Assembly (NCBI RefSeq): GCF_900497805.2
Contig: NW_020940358.1
Coordinates: forward strand, 28,190,288-28,254,287
Direction: 5' to 3'
Origin: Vombatus ursinus
Lineage: Eukaryota > Chordata > Mammalia > Diprotodontia > Vombatidae
Length of the DNA: 64,000 nt
Shown here: positions 33,735 through 44,790 of the stretch, piece after piece
Numbering within the stretch: position 1 is the stretch's first letter
Layout of the letters: every line of letters begins with the position of its first letter
The notes under the pieces: generated by a model
What the model was told of the DNA's origin: nothing
The model's input: only the letters and a program-made list of their open reading frames with translations
The model's database searches: none
Position numbers and translations under genes: made by a program

Positions 33735-34070
33735 AGGAGCAGCCTTGGAGAATTAACTAAGACACTGAGATGTCAGGTAATATGCTCAGGGTCACATAGC
33801 TGGTGTGTGTAAAAGGCAGACTGGAATCCAGTTCTTCCTGACTCCAAAGCTAATTTTTTTTTTTTTTAGGCAGTTGGGGCTAAGTGACTTGCCCAGGGTC
33901 ACACAGCTAATAAGTGTTTAGTAAGTGTTATGTGTCTGAGGTCGGATTTGAACTCAGGTCCTCCTGACTTCAGGGCCAGTACTCTATCCACTACACCACC
34001 TAACTGTCCCCTCCAAGGCTGATTCTTGATCCATTATGCCACACTTCCTCCAAAGCCCCCATTGCTGCTA
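33735..34070 (-). repeat. CORE-SINE split by a tRNA SINE
   Basis: 'gctcagggtcacatagctgg' and 'cagttcttcctgactccaaa' on the left, then 'ttgatccattatgccacac' after the inserted SINE. Confidence 0.7.
33852..34010 (-). repeat. tRNA-derived SINE in CORE-SINE
   Basis: T run, 'cttgcccagggtcacacag', a head ending 'cacctaactgtcc'. Flanked by ctccaaagct (33842-33851) and ctccaaggct (34011-34020). Confidence 0.92.
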
Positions 34071-34618
34071 TGAAAGGAGAACTCTCTTCTTTCCCCTCTC
34101 AGGAACAGCCATGGTAGAGACCTTCTCTTTTCAGCAGTCATGCTTGTGTTCACCTAGTTAGACCTTCCATTTGAGATGGTTTGTCAAGTATGGGTGTCGC
34201 CATTTGGATCGTTATTGTTCCTTTCACTGGTAGCCTCTCCTGTAATTGACATTCCTTTTGCCTGGCACAGTCTTTGTGGGCACACTTAGCTATGGCATTT
34301 TAAAGAGGTTGATTATCTTGTTAAATAAACTGTCATCAGCAGAATTGAGTTGACCACTCATTCTTTGTGGCTGCAGAACCAGAGAGCCTGCTCTTTAATT
34401 TAGTGATTCTTCAAAGCTGTTTCAGCTATGGCAGTTGAAAACCCCTCATCCTTCAGCTTTTACTCAGCAGTCTGGGACTTTCTTCTGCTCTGGGTAGGTT
34501 GTATGGAGTTTATTTTTCCCCATTTAAAGTTGGAAAGATTCTCCTCAAACATGAAAACCCTTAGCATTTTGTCTCCACACAAAATGCAGCCTGGTGAGGG
34601 GACTCTGGGGCATAGTGG
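34071..34618. other. Unassigned intron sequence
   Basis: No repeat recognised. No supported exon. Confidence 0.3.
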
Positions 34619-34619
34619 A

Positions 34620-34790
34620 AAGAGTGTTGGACCAGGAATGACAAGAGCTGAGTTTTAATACTATATTCAGCATTTACTTGCTGTAGAACTTTGAGCAAGT
34701 CACTTCCCCTTTTGGGGATTCAGTTTCTTCTTCTGTACTGGAAAAGGGGTTGAACTAAATGATTTCTAATTCCAGGTCCTCTATGTGACT
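34620..34790 (+). repeat. CORE-SINE, sense
   Basis: 'agtggaaagagtgttggacc', 'gagcaagtcacttcccctt' and 'gatttctaattccaggtcc'. Confidence 0.75.
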
Positions 34791-34794
34791 TATA

Positions 34795-34965
34795 TGAGCA
34801 TTTCTTAAGTGTTCACATGAGCCAGGCACTGTGCTAAGCAACAGAGTTAACAAATACAAAAAAGCTTCTCTATCCTGAAGGAGCATACATTTTAATAGAG
34901 GCAGACAACACACATAAGATGGCAGGCCAAGAAGGACTGTGGAATGACTTGGATTGATTTGATTA
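34795..34965 (-). repeat. L2 3' end, antisense
   Basis: 'gagccaggcactgtgctaag' and 'cctgaaggagcatacatttt'. Confidence 0.75.
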
Positions 34966-35990
34966 CCACTCCCTGAGCAGGAGATGGAAGGGAAGGTGAC
35001 CATGACAGGATGATGACATAGCGAGGGGGCTGGAGTAAGCTAGATGTAGTATACTCTTTCCAAAAATCAGCACTCTTGATAGTAGGAAATGGAGGCCTGA
35101 ATGGGAGGGAAGAGCCACTGCCCTTTGCAGCGGAGCATGTTTGGGTGCTAGGCATAAGGAGCTCTCGCTAGTTTCTAATATTCTGTGTTCTAAGGTTCCA
35201 TACAAACTCTTAACATTCAGTGGTTCTACAATACAATTGTAGAATTACAGTTCTCTCTCATTAATAGACTCCATTAAAGAATGAAGGCAAGAGAGTAGAC
35301 AGTAGTAGATCAGTTCATTTATTAAACTGGGGAATCTAAGGTGCTAAGCATTCTCTGTGTGTGGGTATCTTAACTTGTTTTTGGTGACATTTTTTGCATT
35401 CGTCAGCCATGGGAGAGAGGGGAATGGAAATCATGGTGGCTGGCTGTGGGAGAGCTTAACTGGTCCTGCCTGTGTCACCAGCAGCTGCTGGCTAATGACT
35501 GTTTATCACATTCCCTGTGCTGAGTAATCTATGCAACAGGTTTTCATAAAGAAAAATATTCCTGCTTGTTTCCATCCATCAGATTGGCATATTTTCTCTG
35601 TGTGAGACGTGTTTGATTTCTGGCCCTCAGATGTGCTGAATCCTAATTCACTGGTGTATTGGTTTGTAACGAGATCTTCTACTCTTTGCTTTTAGAACAA
35701 CCAGCTAAAAATAACAAGTCTGAAAAAGAACTATGCATCTGAAATCACCAGAGAAGCATGCTGCTTAGATGTATTTTATGGAAAAAACTAACAGAAAGTG
35801 AATGCCTCCTTTGTCTGAGTACCATAGGGACCTGGGGTTTTTTTGGTGGTCCACACTAGCTGACTTCAGCTTGGCCTTGAATTCACTTATTGAAATGGCA
35901 CTGCAAGGGGCTCTTAAAATGTTTGTGGTTGCTGTCCTGGAGGGATGAGTAAACACTGTGTTGAGCCAGTGACACTGTTTCTGATTTCCT
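34966..35990. other. Repeat-poor block, candidate conserved non-coding element at 35370-35760
   Basis: About 1 kb without a recognised repeat. The 35370-35760 part includes an E-box CAGCTG in 'cagcagctgctggctaatg' and a 'tgctgagtaa' motif resembling a MAF/AP-1 half site. Regulatory function is inference. Confidence 0.3.
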
Positions 35991-35992
35991 TA

Positions 35993-36165
35993 TAGAATAT
36001 CAGACATGGAAGGGGCCTCCTAGGTCACCTAAGTCCAATCCTCACTTGAAGCAGGATTCCCTTTCAATAGCATTTGTAGCAAATCACCATTCAGCCTCCA
36101 TTTAAAAAGGAGCACATTACTTCCCAGGGCAGCTCTTTCTGGTTTTGGACTGCTCAGATCATTTT
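35993..36165 (-). repeat. L3/CR1 3' end, antisense, diverged
   Basis: 'gacatggaaggggcctccta' and 'acttcccagggcagctc'. Confidence 0.5.
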
Positions 36166-36390
36166 GGTTCAAGATACCGTGCATGCCTCTTGCGTACTTA
36201 ACTGGTTTTCTCCTTTAAAGTTTCCTTTTCACAGCTGTTCTGTAATGTTAAAAAGTAAAGTGGTTTCAGATTATAAATATCTGGTGATCCAGCTGCAAAG
36301 AGTGATAGTACTGAGTGCTGTGGAAGAGGCAGTGTAGTAAATAGTAACTCATAACTTCAGTTTAGATGATTTAGTTAAGAAGTTTGGGAA

Positions 36391-36552
36391 GGGGGCAGCT
36401 AGGTGGCATGGTGGGTAGAGCACCGGCCCTAAAGTCAGGAGGACCTGAGTTCAAATCTGACCTCAGACCAAACACTTGACACTTACTAGCTATGTGACCC
36501 TGGGCCGAGTCACTTAACCCCAATTGCCTTTAAAAAAAAAAAAAAGAAGAAG
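36391..36552 (+). repeat. tRNA-derived SINE, full length
   Basis: 'gggggcagctaggtggcatg' to 'ccccaattgcctttaaaa', with an A/GAA tail. Perfect 14-base duplication AAGAAGTTTGGGAA at 36377-36390 and 36553-36566. Confidence 0.95.
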
Positions 36553-36815
36553 AAGAAGTTTGGGAAAGAGCCCAATAATTTGTAAGCCATTATTATAGAA
36601 TCATAAAGGTTCAGAGAGGGTACACAGAGCTATCTCTGTGTGACTTTATTGAAACTACTCCTCACATATGAATATCTCCCTCAGTAACTTTAGTCATGTG
36701 CTATAACAATAAACAAGAGGGGCCATGCTGGAGTTCCAGTTCCCTTTCCCTCCTCCTTTCTCTGTCTTGGTTTATTGAAACCCTCTTCTTTTAAAAAGTT
36801 CCATATCCACTATGA
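36553..36815. other. Unassigned intron sequence
   Basis: Nothing recognised. Confidence 0.3.
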
Positions 36816-36816
36816 C

Positions 36817-37028
36817 AGTGGTGGCAAACTCATTTAGAAATAGGGGCCACTAATCCATAAATAAGGATCTCTGTGGGCCACATATTGGCAAATGTAATAT
36901 TATTTATGCTTTATTGTATTTTATTTTATTAGTTATTTCCCAATTGTATTTTAATTTTTAATAAATAAGTCTAATCTTTAATTCAAGCCTCACTCAGAAG
37001 TGTCATGGACCTCATGTTTGACAACTCT
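36817..37028. mobile_element. hAT-like MITE with terminal inverted repeats
   Basis: Left end AGTGGTGGCAAAC and right end GTTTGACAACTCT are inverted copies with about three mismatches. AT-rich centre. A second copy in the opposite orientation is at 59306-59527. Superfamily inferred. Confidence 0.6.
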
Positions 37029-37029
37029 A

Positions 37030-37265
37030 TTCTGTGAAGCTTTCCCCAGTTTCCTCCTGGGCCTCATGACTAGAAGGTGATTTCTCCCTTCTTGAATCAG
37101 AGCACTTGTTCAGACCCCTCCATTTTACCATATTCTCATTTATATTACAGTTATCTCTATGTCTGTCTAATTAGTAGACTGCAGGCTCCTTGAGGGCAGA
37201 GATTATGCTTCACTTAATCTTTGCTTCCCTCACATCTAGCAAGATACGCTGCATGTAAAAGTCTA
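37030..37265 (+). repeat. L2 3' part, sense
   Basis: 'gtgaagctttccccagtttc', 'gcaggctccttgagggcaga' and 'cttcactaatct'-like tail region ending near 37265. Confidence 0.7.
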
Positions 37266-37500
37266 GATCGTTAGAACTAGAAGGAACCTGGAAGATTGCC
37301 TTATTCAATCTCCTCGTTTTTCACCAGATTGCGAGTTCCTTGAGGACTTGTCTTTTGCCTCTTTTTGCATCCCTAGCACTTAGCACAGTGTTTGGTATAT
37401 AGCAGGCACTTAATAAATGTTTACTGACTGACTGCAGAAAAGGAGATTGAGACTGGGGTTAGATACTTAGTAAGTAGTCATTGATTCAAATGTAGCATTG
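37266..37500 (-). repeat. CORE-SINE split by an L2 3' end
   Basis: SINE pieces 37266-37318 ('cgttagaactagaaggaacc') and about 37435-37490 ('cagaaaaggagattgagact') flank a sense L2 3' end at 37320-37434 ('cacttaataaatgtttactg'). Confidence 0.65.
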
Positions 37501-37647
37501 TATTTGATTCTAAAGTGTACTTATCAAAAGGAAATTATTATAGCTTTGTCAGACTTAAATCTTTCTCCTCTCAGCCCCCCCCCCCCAGTAGCCCCAAGCC
37601 AAGCTTTTAAAAAAAAAAATACCCTTTACAAAAGAGTTATTTTAAAA

Positions 37648-37830
37648 TTGAAAGGCAGCATGATGCAGTGGAAAGAACAGTCAGAGACCTTGGGCTCTAG
37701 TTCTAGCTCTGACAACAACCAGCTGTGTGATTTTAGTCAAGTCCCTTGATATGGTAGAGGCATCTCATGTGTCATGCTGTAGGAGTCACATTAGATGGCT
37801 TTCCAGAGCTAAGAACCTGTGATTCTATTA
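37648..37830 (+). repeat. CORE-SINE, sense
   Basis: 'aaaggcagcatgatgcagtg', 'tctagttctagctctgacaa' and 'cagctgtgtgattttagtc'. A C run (37577-37588) and an A run lie just upstream. Confidence 0.75.
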
Positions 37831-37977
37831 TTCAATTGAAGATTTCTCCTGTACAAAGTGAGAGTCATACTACAAGATCTCTAAGATCCCTCCTAACTCT
37901 AGTTTTTTATAGGCTTTCTCTCACATTAAGAAAGGCCAATACAGTATCCAAAAATCCAGATTTATGTTACAACTTTT

Positions 37978-38660
37978 AAAAAATATTTTCAGTTTTTATT
38001 CAAGCTTTTTATAATTGATTTCATTTCTGAATATATTTCTCTTCCCCTCCCCAGCAAGCTATCCCTTATGATAAAGAGATTAAAAAAGAAGAGAAAAAGC
38101 ATATAAACAAAACCAATGAAAATATCATCTGTGTCTGACAGTAAGGCAGTGTATCATACCCATAGGTCCCCTCTGCGGGAGGTGTGTTTTCTCAGTTCTT
38201 CTCCAGGGTCATTGTAATTACAGAGGTCCATGTAAGTCTTCCCGTGCTTCTGAATACCTTCTTCTCCCCATCTTACGGCACAATAATAGTCAACTACATT
38301 AGAGTTTATTATATTTTATTACAATTTATTAAACAACAATTTGTTTAACTGTTGTTTCCCATTAAGTGAGTACCAACCTTGTTTCTAGATCTTTGCTACT
38401 ACAGAAAATACTGCTGTGAACATTGTGGTATGTAGAAAAAATCTTCTTTTTGCCTTGAGCCACTTGGGGCATAAACCTATACGTATGTACCTCTGGATCA
38501 AAGGATGTGAACATTTGGACACTTTTCTAGTTTAATTGCAGATTGCTTTCCAGAATGGTTGGACTAACTTGTAGCTCTACTCATAGTGCATTAGTGTGCA
38601 TGTCTTCCCACAGTCCCATCATGCGATATTTTCCTTTTTTGTCACTTCTGCCAGTTTTCT
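37978..38660 (-). repeat. L1 3' region, antisense
   Basis: 'cagcaagctatcccttatga', 'gtttctagatctttgctact', 'acctctggatcaaaggatgt' and 'tttccagaatggttggacta'. Confidence 0.85.
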
Positions 38661-38679
38661 GGGTAAAACACATTTTCAG

Positions 38680-38930
38680 GAATATATAGAATCTGAGGTG
38701 AAAGAGAACATAATAAAGGTCACCTAGTTCAACTTTCCATCCAGTGCAGAAATCCTCTCTATTAAGTAAAGCAAGGTAAATTTGTAGTTCATTCACCACT
38801 GGTGGCTTCTTCAGACCTTTCTTGAAGGTTGTGTAGAAGCCAGGACTTTCCCCTATCTCGGAAATTTCCAACTGAAGCAATGCTGAAAACCACAATGTGC
38901 AATTGTATTCCTGTGGGCACTCCACTTGAA
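38680..38930 (-). repeat. L3-like 3' end, antisense, weak
   Basis: 'gaggtgaaagagaacataat', 'gtcacctagttcaactttcc' and 'ccactggtggcttcttcaga'. Strongly diverged. Confidence 0.4.
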
Positions 38931-39234
38931 TTATTAAGTTACATTAAAACAGAAGCTTGGTGCTGTTGATGGCATTGTTTTTCATATCCCCTGAAAGATT
39001 AATATCTCTCCCAACAAGAAAGATCATAGTGTTTTTCTTATCCTTGGTGTCTGACTATTAAGAACTCCATCCTCAGACCTATTCTTGAACTCAAATTTCT
39101 TAAGGTAATTCAGGTACTCAGAAGAGGTAGGTATATGTTAACCAACTGCCTGGGAAATTTTTGTGCTGTGATTCATTCGATCTGTAGAAGGGTGAACTTT
39201 ACATTTGCCATTTTAAAGCAATCTTTTTAGAAGT
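38931..39234. other. Unassigned intron sequence
   Basis: Nothing recognised. Confidence 0.3.
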
Positions 39235-39254
39235 AGGGCTTTTCCTAATGAACT

Positions 39255-39645
39255 TTTTTTGGGGAGGGAGGCTAGGCAATGAGGTTAAGTTACTTACCCA
39301 GGGTCACACAGCTAGTAAGTGTCAAGTGTCTAGGGTCAGATTAATAAACCTGCTGCCAGAAATGTATGGAAGAAGGGAATTCTCTGCACTAGAATGATTG
39401 CTGTTGGGCTCCAGGAAGTGTATGGGAAGGCAAAGGCACAGGGGGAAAGAAGGGCAGGGAAGGAAAGGGAATAAGCATTTATTTAGTTAGTTATCATTTT
39501 TGGGTTTTTTTGCTAGGCAATGGGGTTAAGTGACTTGCCCAGGGTCACACAGCTAGTGAGTGTTATGTGTCTGAGGCTGGATTTGAACTCAGGTCTTCCT
39601 GACTCCAGGGCTGGTACTCTATCCACTGCACCACCTAGCTGTCCT
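39255..39645 (-). repeat. Composite of two antisense tRNA SINEs
   Basis: A truncated SINE (about 39255-39340) and a complete SINE (about 39503-39644) are separated by about 160 bases. The pair as a whole is flanked by TTCCTAATGAACTTTT (left, ends about 39257) and TTCCTAATGAGCTTTT (right, from about 39645). Confidence 0.85.
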
Positions 39646-39660
39646 TCCTAATGAGCTTTT

Positions 39661-40045
39661 ATAAAATATGTAGCCAAGAATTGCTTTCTTAGTGTCTTGC
39701 CGCACTTTAGAAGGACCTGACCACAACTACATTTGGATTAACCTTCCGACAGTTAGAAGAAGGCTCTTCTAGAGACAAGTGATCTGTGACATTAACACCA
39801 GTGATCAGGTAGTTCACAGAGCAAAGAGGGAGTAGTTACATGGCTTTGCCTAGGATACCCCATTGCTAAGGAGTAACATCCCCAAGGACTATAATGCATG
39901 TCTGTCCATGGAATCATTTGGGAAGATTGAGCTTCTGTTAATTAACCATGCTCATAAATGGCCGACTCTTAGGCATACTGTGGAGGGGTTCCAGAGATAC
40001 ATCTGAGATCCCTTCCAATTGAGTCCATGTTTCTGTGATTTAGGA
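39661..40045. other. Unassigned intron sequence
   Basis: Nothing recognised. Confidence 0.3.
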
Positions 40046-40049
40046 GCAA

Positions 40050-40200
40050 TGTGAAATAATGGAAAGAGTATCTGAAAATTGGGTTCTAGACCTTGGCCCT
40101 GTCACTCACTTATGGTGTGACCTTAGGTAGTTCCCTTCCCCTCTCTGAGTCTGTGTCTTTGTCTCTAAAACAAGGACTAGATATTTGTAAAGGCTTTGGA
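40050..40200 (+). repeat. CORE-SINE, sense
   Basis: 'gtgaaataatggaaagagta', 'gttctagaccttggccctg' and 'ctctctgagtctgtgtctt'. Confidence 0.65.
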
Positions 40201-40620
40201 GTGTAAGGAAATTTTTTCCTCTTGTGGTTACTCTATACTGAATAAGTTTTTTATTTTGCCGATTTACAGGTATACTTTATCGATTTGAAGCAATTGATGT
40301 ACATGTATCTAAAGAAATTAAATCGCCCTCTTTGAGCTTTGATTGTACTTTGTTTTAAGATATTTCCCTTGAAATTGATTTTGAATTTGAAATTAAATGT
40401 TCATTTATGCTGTATTTCTGAGGCTACTGAGAAGTATAATTTAAGTTTTGTAACTGCTCAAGAAGAAACCCAAGTTTTGTTTGTGATCTCTTCCATCTTT
40501 CTTTACAGTAATGAAAATGAACTTATTTGACATCCTAACAAGTATATAAGAATTAGTCAGGTTTATATAAGGGGGAAGAGTGGGGGATACTAGAATTAGT
40601 ATGGCAAAACTGAAAGGAAC
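40201..40620. other. Repeat-free AT-rich block
   Basis: No repeat or coding signal. Possible constrained sequence, not testable here. Confidence 0.25.
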
Positions 40621-40621
40621 C

Positions 40622-40860
40622 TAAGTCTGTGGAACACAGAATATTGAAATAGAGAATAATAAGATCTGAAAGGGTCTCATAGAACATAGGTTGTTAGAAT
40701 ATAGAATATGGACTTTGAAATATAGAACAAAGAATTTCAGAAGTAGGAAACTTAGATATCATCTGATCCAGTGTCTTCACTTTATAAATGAGGAGACCAA
40801 AACTCGTGTAGGAGAAGGGACTTACTCAGGTAAAAACAGAGCTAGGACTAGTGAGTAAAT
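40622..40860 (-). repeat. CORE-SINE with tandem ATAGAAT-type prefix, antisense
   Basis: Short units of the type 'gaatatagaatatgg' recur in 40630-40740 before the SINE core 'ttcactttataaatgaggag'. Confidence 0.55.
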
Positions 40861-40989
40861 AAATTCCAACTATTAAACTTGAAATGATCATAATTCAGAA
40901 AAAGAGAATTCACAAATGAATGAAAAAAACAAACAAAACTGAAGGTTATAGAGAAGGATTTTAAAAAGATGTTGGAGGAGATAGATTGA

Positions 40990-41140
40990 TAAATTAATTG
41001 ATAAGACCATTTATAAAGTGTTTGCTATGGTCCAGACTCTGTGCTAAGCGCTAAAGATACCAATATGCAGAAAAGACCACTCCTGTCTTCAAGAAGTTTA
41101 CATTCAAATGGGGGAAACAACACATACTATGGAGAGAGAA
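40990..41140 (-). repeat. L2 3' end, antisense
   Basis: 'ccagactctgtgctaagcgc' and 'cttcaagaagtttacattca'. Confidence 0.75.
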
Positions 41141-41550
41141 GATGTTGTGGGATGGGTGAGAAGTGGGGTGGAAGCTGGGCCTCTGCAAGATAAGGCAAAA
41201 ACTGAGACTGGAAGAAATATAATGTGGTAAAGCCTTTAGTCTTTCTCTTGATTTTAATGCTTATGAAATTTCTCATGGTGTTGCTGACAGGGATTGCTTA
41301 AGGGGCCAAGACTATCTGAAACTGAATGATGTGTAGCACCTAACTTCTTTAGCAGTACAGTTCTAAGTTTCAATGCTTTGTTTCCTGGTTTCTAAACTTA
41401 GTTTCTTCTTCCCCAGTAGAGAAGTCACTCTGTCATTAAGAATCTTGAATAACTTTCTCTCAACCTAAACTCTCCTCTTAGGGTAAAGAAGGGTTGTTGT
41501 GAGAAGGATAAGCTTTGCTAGAAAAACGTTAGGGAGCTTTAGGTGTACTT
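41141..41550. other. Unassigned intron sequence
   Basis: Nothing recognised. Confidence 0.3.
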
Positions 41551-41554
41551 AAAG

Positions 41555-41700
41555 AAGGGGCATGGCATAGGAAGAAAGAGCATTGGACTTAGAAGACTTG
41601 GGTTTATGTTCTGGCTCTCATATTTATTAGCTGTGTCACTTGGAGAAAAGAAGGGCTTTGTAAGCTGTAAAGCAGTATAGAAACATAAACTGTTACTATT
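41555..41700 (+). repeat. MIR/CORE-SINE, sense
   Basis: 'ggggcatggcataggaagaa', 'gacttgggtttatgttctgg' and 'tattagctgtgtcacttgg'. Confidence 0.65.
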
Positions 41701-42063
41701 GTTACTTAAGCTATACTGTATCTGAAATGATTTCAACCTCTTTAAATGACCAAATGTTGTTGGTATAAAATTGTACTTTAGTGACCTCATTCATCCCTTT
41801 GGCTATTAAAGAGTTTGAACATCATTCCACTAAATGCCAAAGGTAAAGGTGAAGTCTTTCTTCATTTTCTGGGTTTATGAAACATTACCTGTGACAAGAG
41901 CTTTTTGTGACTCATCCTGAAGAATGGAATTATGCTTTTCTTGAAATGATAACATGTTTGAAAAATCATAGCTATGACATTAGTGGGGAGAAAGTAGTAA
42001 ATAGGTGGGGCATGTACATAGGTGAAACTTTTCCTTAAAATGTTTATCAGAGATAACTTCATT
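41701..42063. other. Unassigned intron sequence
   Basis: Nothing recognised. Confidence 0.3.
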
Positions 42064-42079
42064 GAAAATATATCTCATG

Positions 42080-42233
42080 GGGGCAGCTAGGTGGCACAGT
42101 GGATAGAGCACTGGCCCTGGACTCAGGAGGACCTGAGTTCAAATTCGGCCTCAGATACATGATACTCAGTAGCTGGGTGACCCTGGGCAAGTCACTTAAC
42201 CCCAATTGCCTAGCCCCCCCCCACCAAAAAAAA
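42080..42233 (+). repeat. tRNA-derived SINE, full length
   Basis: 'gggggcagctaggtggcaca' to 'ccccaattgcctagcc', with a C-rich then A-rich tail. Flanked by gaaaatatatctcatg (42064-42079) and gaaaatatttttcatg (42234-42249). Confidence 0.95.
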
Positions 42234-42264
42234 GAAAATATTTTTCATGATACTATTTGTGCCA

Positions 42265-42935
42265 TAGGATTACCATAGAGTCTGTGAGTTGGAAGAAACC
42301 TCAGAAGTCACCTAGTCTAACAGGTAGAAGGTATGCTCTCACACCCTGGACAAATGAGTGTTCAGCCTTCTCACAAAGACCTCCTACATTAAGGTACTTA
42401 CTCTTTACCAAGGCGACTCATTTCATTGCTGGCAGCTTTGATTGTTAATAAGTAATGTGGAACTAAATCTTAACTTCATCTAACTTGCCTATTGGTCTTA
42501 TTCCTGCACTTTTGAGTCTTATAGAACCAATTCCACGTGACTCTTCCTCATCCACATGACAGACATTCAGATGTTTGAAGAGAATAATTGTCTTTTCCAA
42601 CCCTCCTTCTTCTTTGTCTCCTCCCCCCACTTGCCTGGCCAAAGATCATCTCTTATCCAGGTTAAATGTCCTTTGTTTCTTCAAATAATCATAAATGGGC
42701 CCATGTCCCAGCTCCATCCTGGTCAACCACCTCTGGATATGCTCCAGCCTTTGAAGTAATATCCTTTTTTTTTTTTTTTCCCACTAGGCAGTGGGGTTAA
42801 GTGGCTTGCCCAGGGTCACACAGCTAGTAAGTGTTATGTGTCTGAGTCTGGATTTGAACTCAGGTCCTCCTGACTCCAGGGCTGGTGCTCTATCTACTGT
42901 ACCACCTAGCTGCCCTTTGAAGTAATACTCTTTTA
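42265..42935 (-). repeat. L3/CR1 3' end, antisense, split by a SINE
   Basis: 'gttggaagaaacctcagaag', 'tcatctcttatccaggttaa' and 'accacctctggatatgctcc' follow the antisense L3 3' end. Interrupted at 42762-42914. Confidence 0.65.
42762..42914 (-). repeat. tRNA-derived SINE in L3
   Basis: Full length, with CTTTGAAGTAATA perfectly duplicated at 42749-42761 and 42915-42927. Confidence 0.95.
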
Positions 42936-43227
42936 CCAGCTGGTGAGCAGGAAGATACAAGGGATTCCAAGGCAAGGCAACTAAAGAGGAAGTATACATA
43001 TATATTAGACAGCACCAAGTGAGCAAAGAGATGAGATGTGAAGTTGGAAAGTGCCACCTTGCCTGTGTGAGGTCTGTATAAGCACAAGCTTATTCTCTTA
43101 TGTTTATTGAAATCTTTCTGAACCATCCCTAAATAAAGTAGTCAGGGAATTATAAATGAGTGCTCATTAGAGAGCTCTCTTCTTTTACCCCTCTTTCCAT
43201 ATCCTCTCACCAAGAAATAGATAGAAA

Positions 43228-43479
43228 CAGCTAGGTGGTACAGTGGATAAAGTGCCAGGCCCAGAGTCAGGAAGACCTGAGTTCAAATTTGACCTCAGAC
43301 ACTTACTAGCTGTGTGATCCTGGGCAAGTCGCTTAACACCCAGTTTGCCTCGGTTTCCTCATCTGTAAAATGAGCTGGCGAAGCAAATGGCAAACCACTC
43401 CAGTATCTTTGCCAAGAAAACGCCAAATGGGGTCACGAAGAGTCAGACATAACTGAAATGACTAAACAGCAACAACAAG
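43228..43479 (+). repeat. tRNA SINE with BovB/RTE-like tail, sense
   Basis: Head 'cagctaggtggtacagtgg', B box 'gagttcaaatttg', then 'gcaaatggcaaaccactcca' and 'gtcagacataactgaaatga' with an (ACA)n end, the RTE/BovB-like tail. AAGAAATAG is duplicated at 43212-43220 and 43480-43488. Confidence 0.92.
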
Positions 43480-43499
43480 AAGAAATAGAATAGAAATCT

Positions 43500-44040
43500 T
43501 GTTTTCCATCTGTTCTTTACTATAAGAGGTCTTCTGTAATGAGCACAAAATTCTTGTACTGTTCAGAAAGAAAGTGACTTTTAAAAAAAAAATTCTCCGT
43601 TATTTCCAAAGTGCACTTCTATCATAAGTCTAGTAAAAAGGTATTTTTCATCCACTTAAAAAATGAAGAGGGACATGCTTTTTGGAAATGAATAATATCC
43701 AAACATTCTTGAATTGCTCTTTAATCAATAAGTATTGGTCACAGAAATTGTAAGATGAAAAAATTCTTCCTGAAGATTTGTAAAGAAAGCTGAAAGGGAC
43801 CTCTCCAAAACCGAAGCATAAGACTACTTTCTTTTCATAGCTTTATCCAAAATGAAAGTCTCAAAGTCATTGTGTTCTGTGAAAAAGCACAGGGCCTTTT
43901 TTGAGTCCCTTTTGTCATTTGGTTTCTAGTAATTGCCCAAAGTGCCTTCTTTATTTGAAGTACTTTTTTTTCTAATGATAAGTCACATAAATGGGACTTA
44001 AAGAGATACTCAGATAGACATTCCCTTTCCTTTTCTTTCT
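43500..44040. other. Unassigned intron sequence
   Basis: Nothing recognised. Confidence 0.3.
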
Positions 44041-44044
44041 CTCA

Positions 44045-44600
44045 TCACTACGTGTTGGGACTGTTGAAGTGACCTCCTAATTGGTCTTTCTGCTGTAAGT
44101 CTGTCCCCACTTGAGTGGGGAGAGATTCACATTCTCCATGAGGCTGCCAAAGTGATTGCTGTAAGCTCAGATTCAGCAACTTCCTCCTCCCCTACTCAGT
44201 AAACTCTAGTAGTGGCTTCCTGCTGCCTCTAGAAAGAACTCCAGTTTTTCACTTTTAAAGCCCCTCACATCAGCCTATCTTTCCAACCTCATAATTACTT
44301 ACTTCCCTTCCTATGTTCAACATTCCAGGTCTTCTCTCTCTTCTTCACAGACAGCACTCCAGCTCCCTCCCCTTATGGCCAGAATGTTCCACCTCAGAGA
44401 ATGCTGCTCTGTCCTTCAAGATGCAGCCCATGCACCAAGTTTTCTTCCTGAAGCTTTTCCTGATAACCTCAAACTGCTAGTGCTCACTCCAAGATTCCTT
44501 TCACCTCTAAATCTTATATGCACTGTCCAGCCCAACTTCAGCTCCCCTGTACTTCACTGTCTGTCCTTCCATTCACACATCGCAAAGAAATGTCCTTGTT
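44045..44600 (+). repeat. L2 3' part, sense
   Basis: 'ctcctaattggtctttctgc', 'aaagtgattgctgtaagctc', 'cttttaaagcccctcacatc' and 'ctgtccttcaagatgcagcc' keep the L2 order. Confidence 0.75.
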
Positions 44601-44619
44601 TGACTTGGTCTTTTCTTGA

Positions 44620-44790
44620 CTCTCCGATGATGTGTGGCTGTGGGCAATTGACTTCCTCTCTGGACCTCAATCCCCTAATCTGTGAAATGGAATAATAGTA
44701 CTTGCTGTGCTTACTTCACAAGGTTACAGCAAGAAGAGCACTTTGTAAGCCTAAGTACCACATAAATGTGAGTTATTACCTTCCAAAATC
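44620..44790 (+). repeat. MIR, sense
   Basis: 'ctggacctcaatcccctaat', 'cttacttcacaaggttacag' and 'agtaccacataaatgtgag'. Confidence 0.65.
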
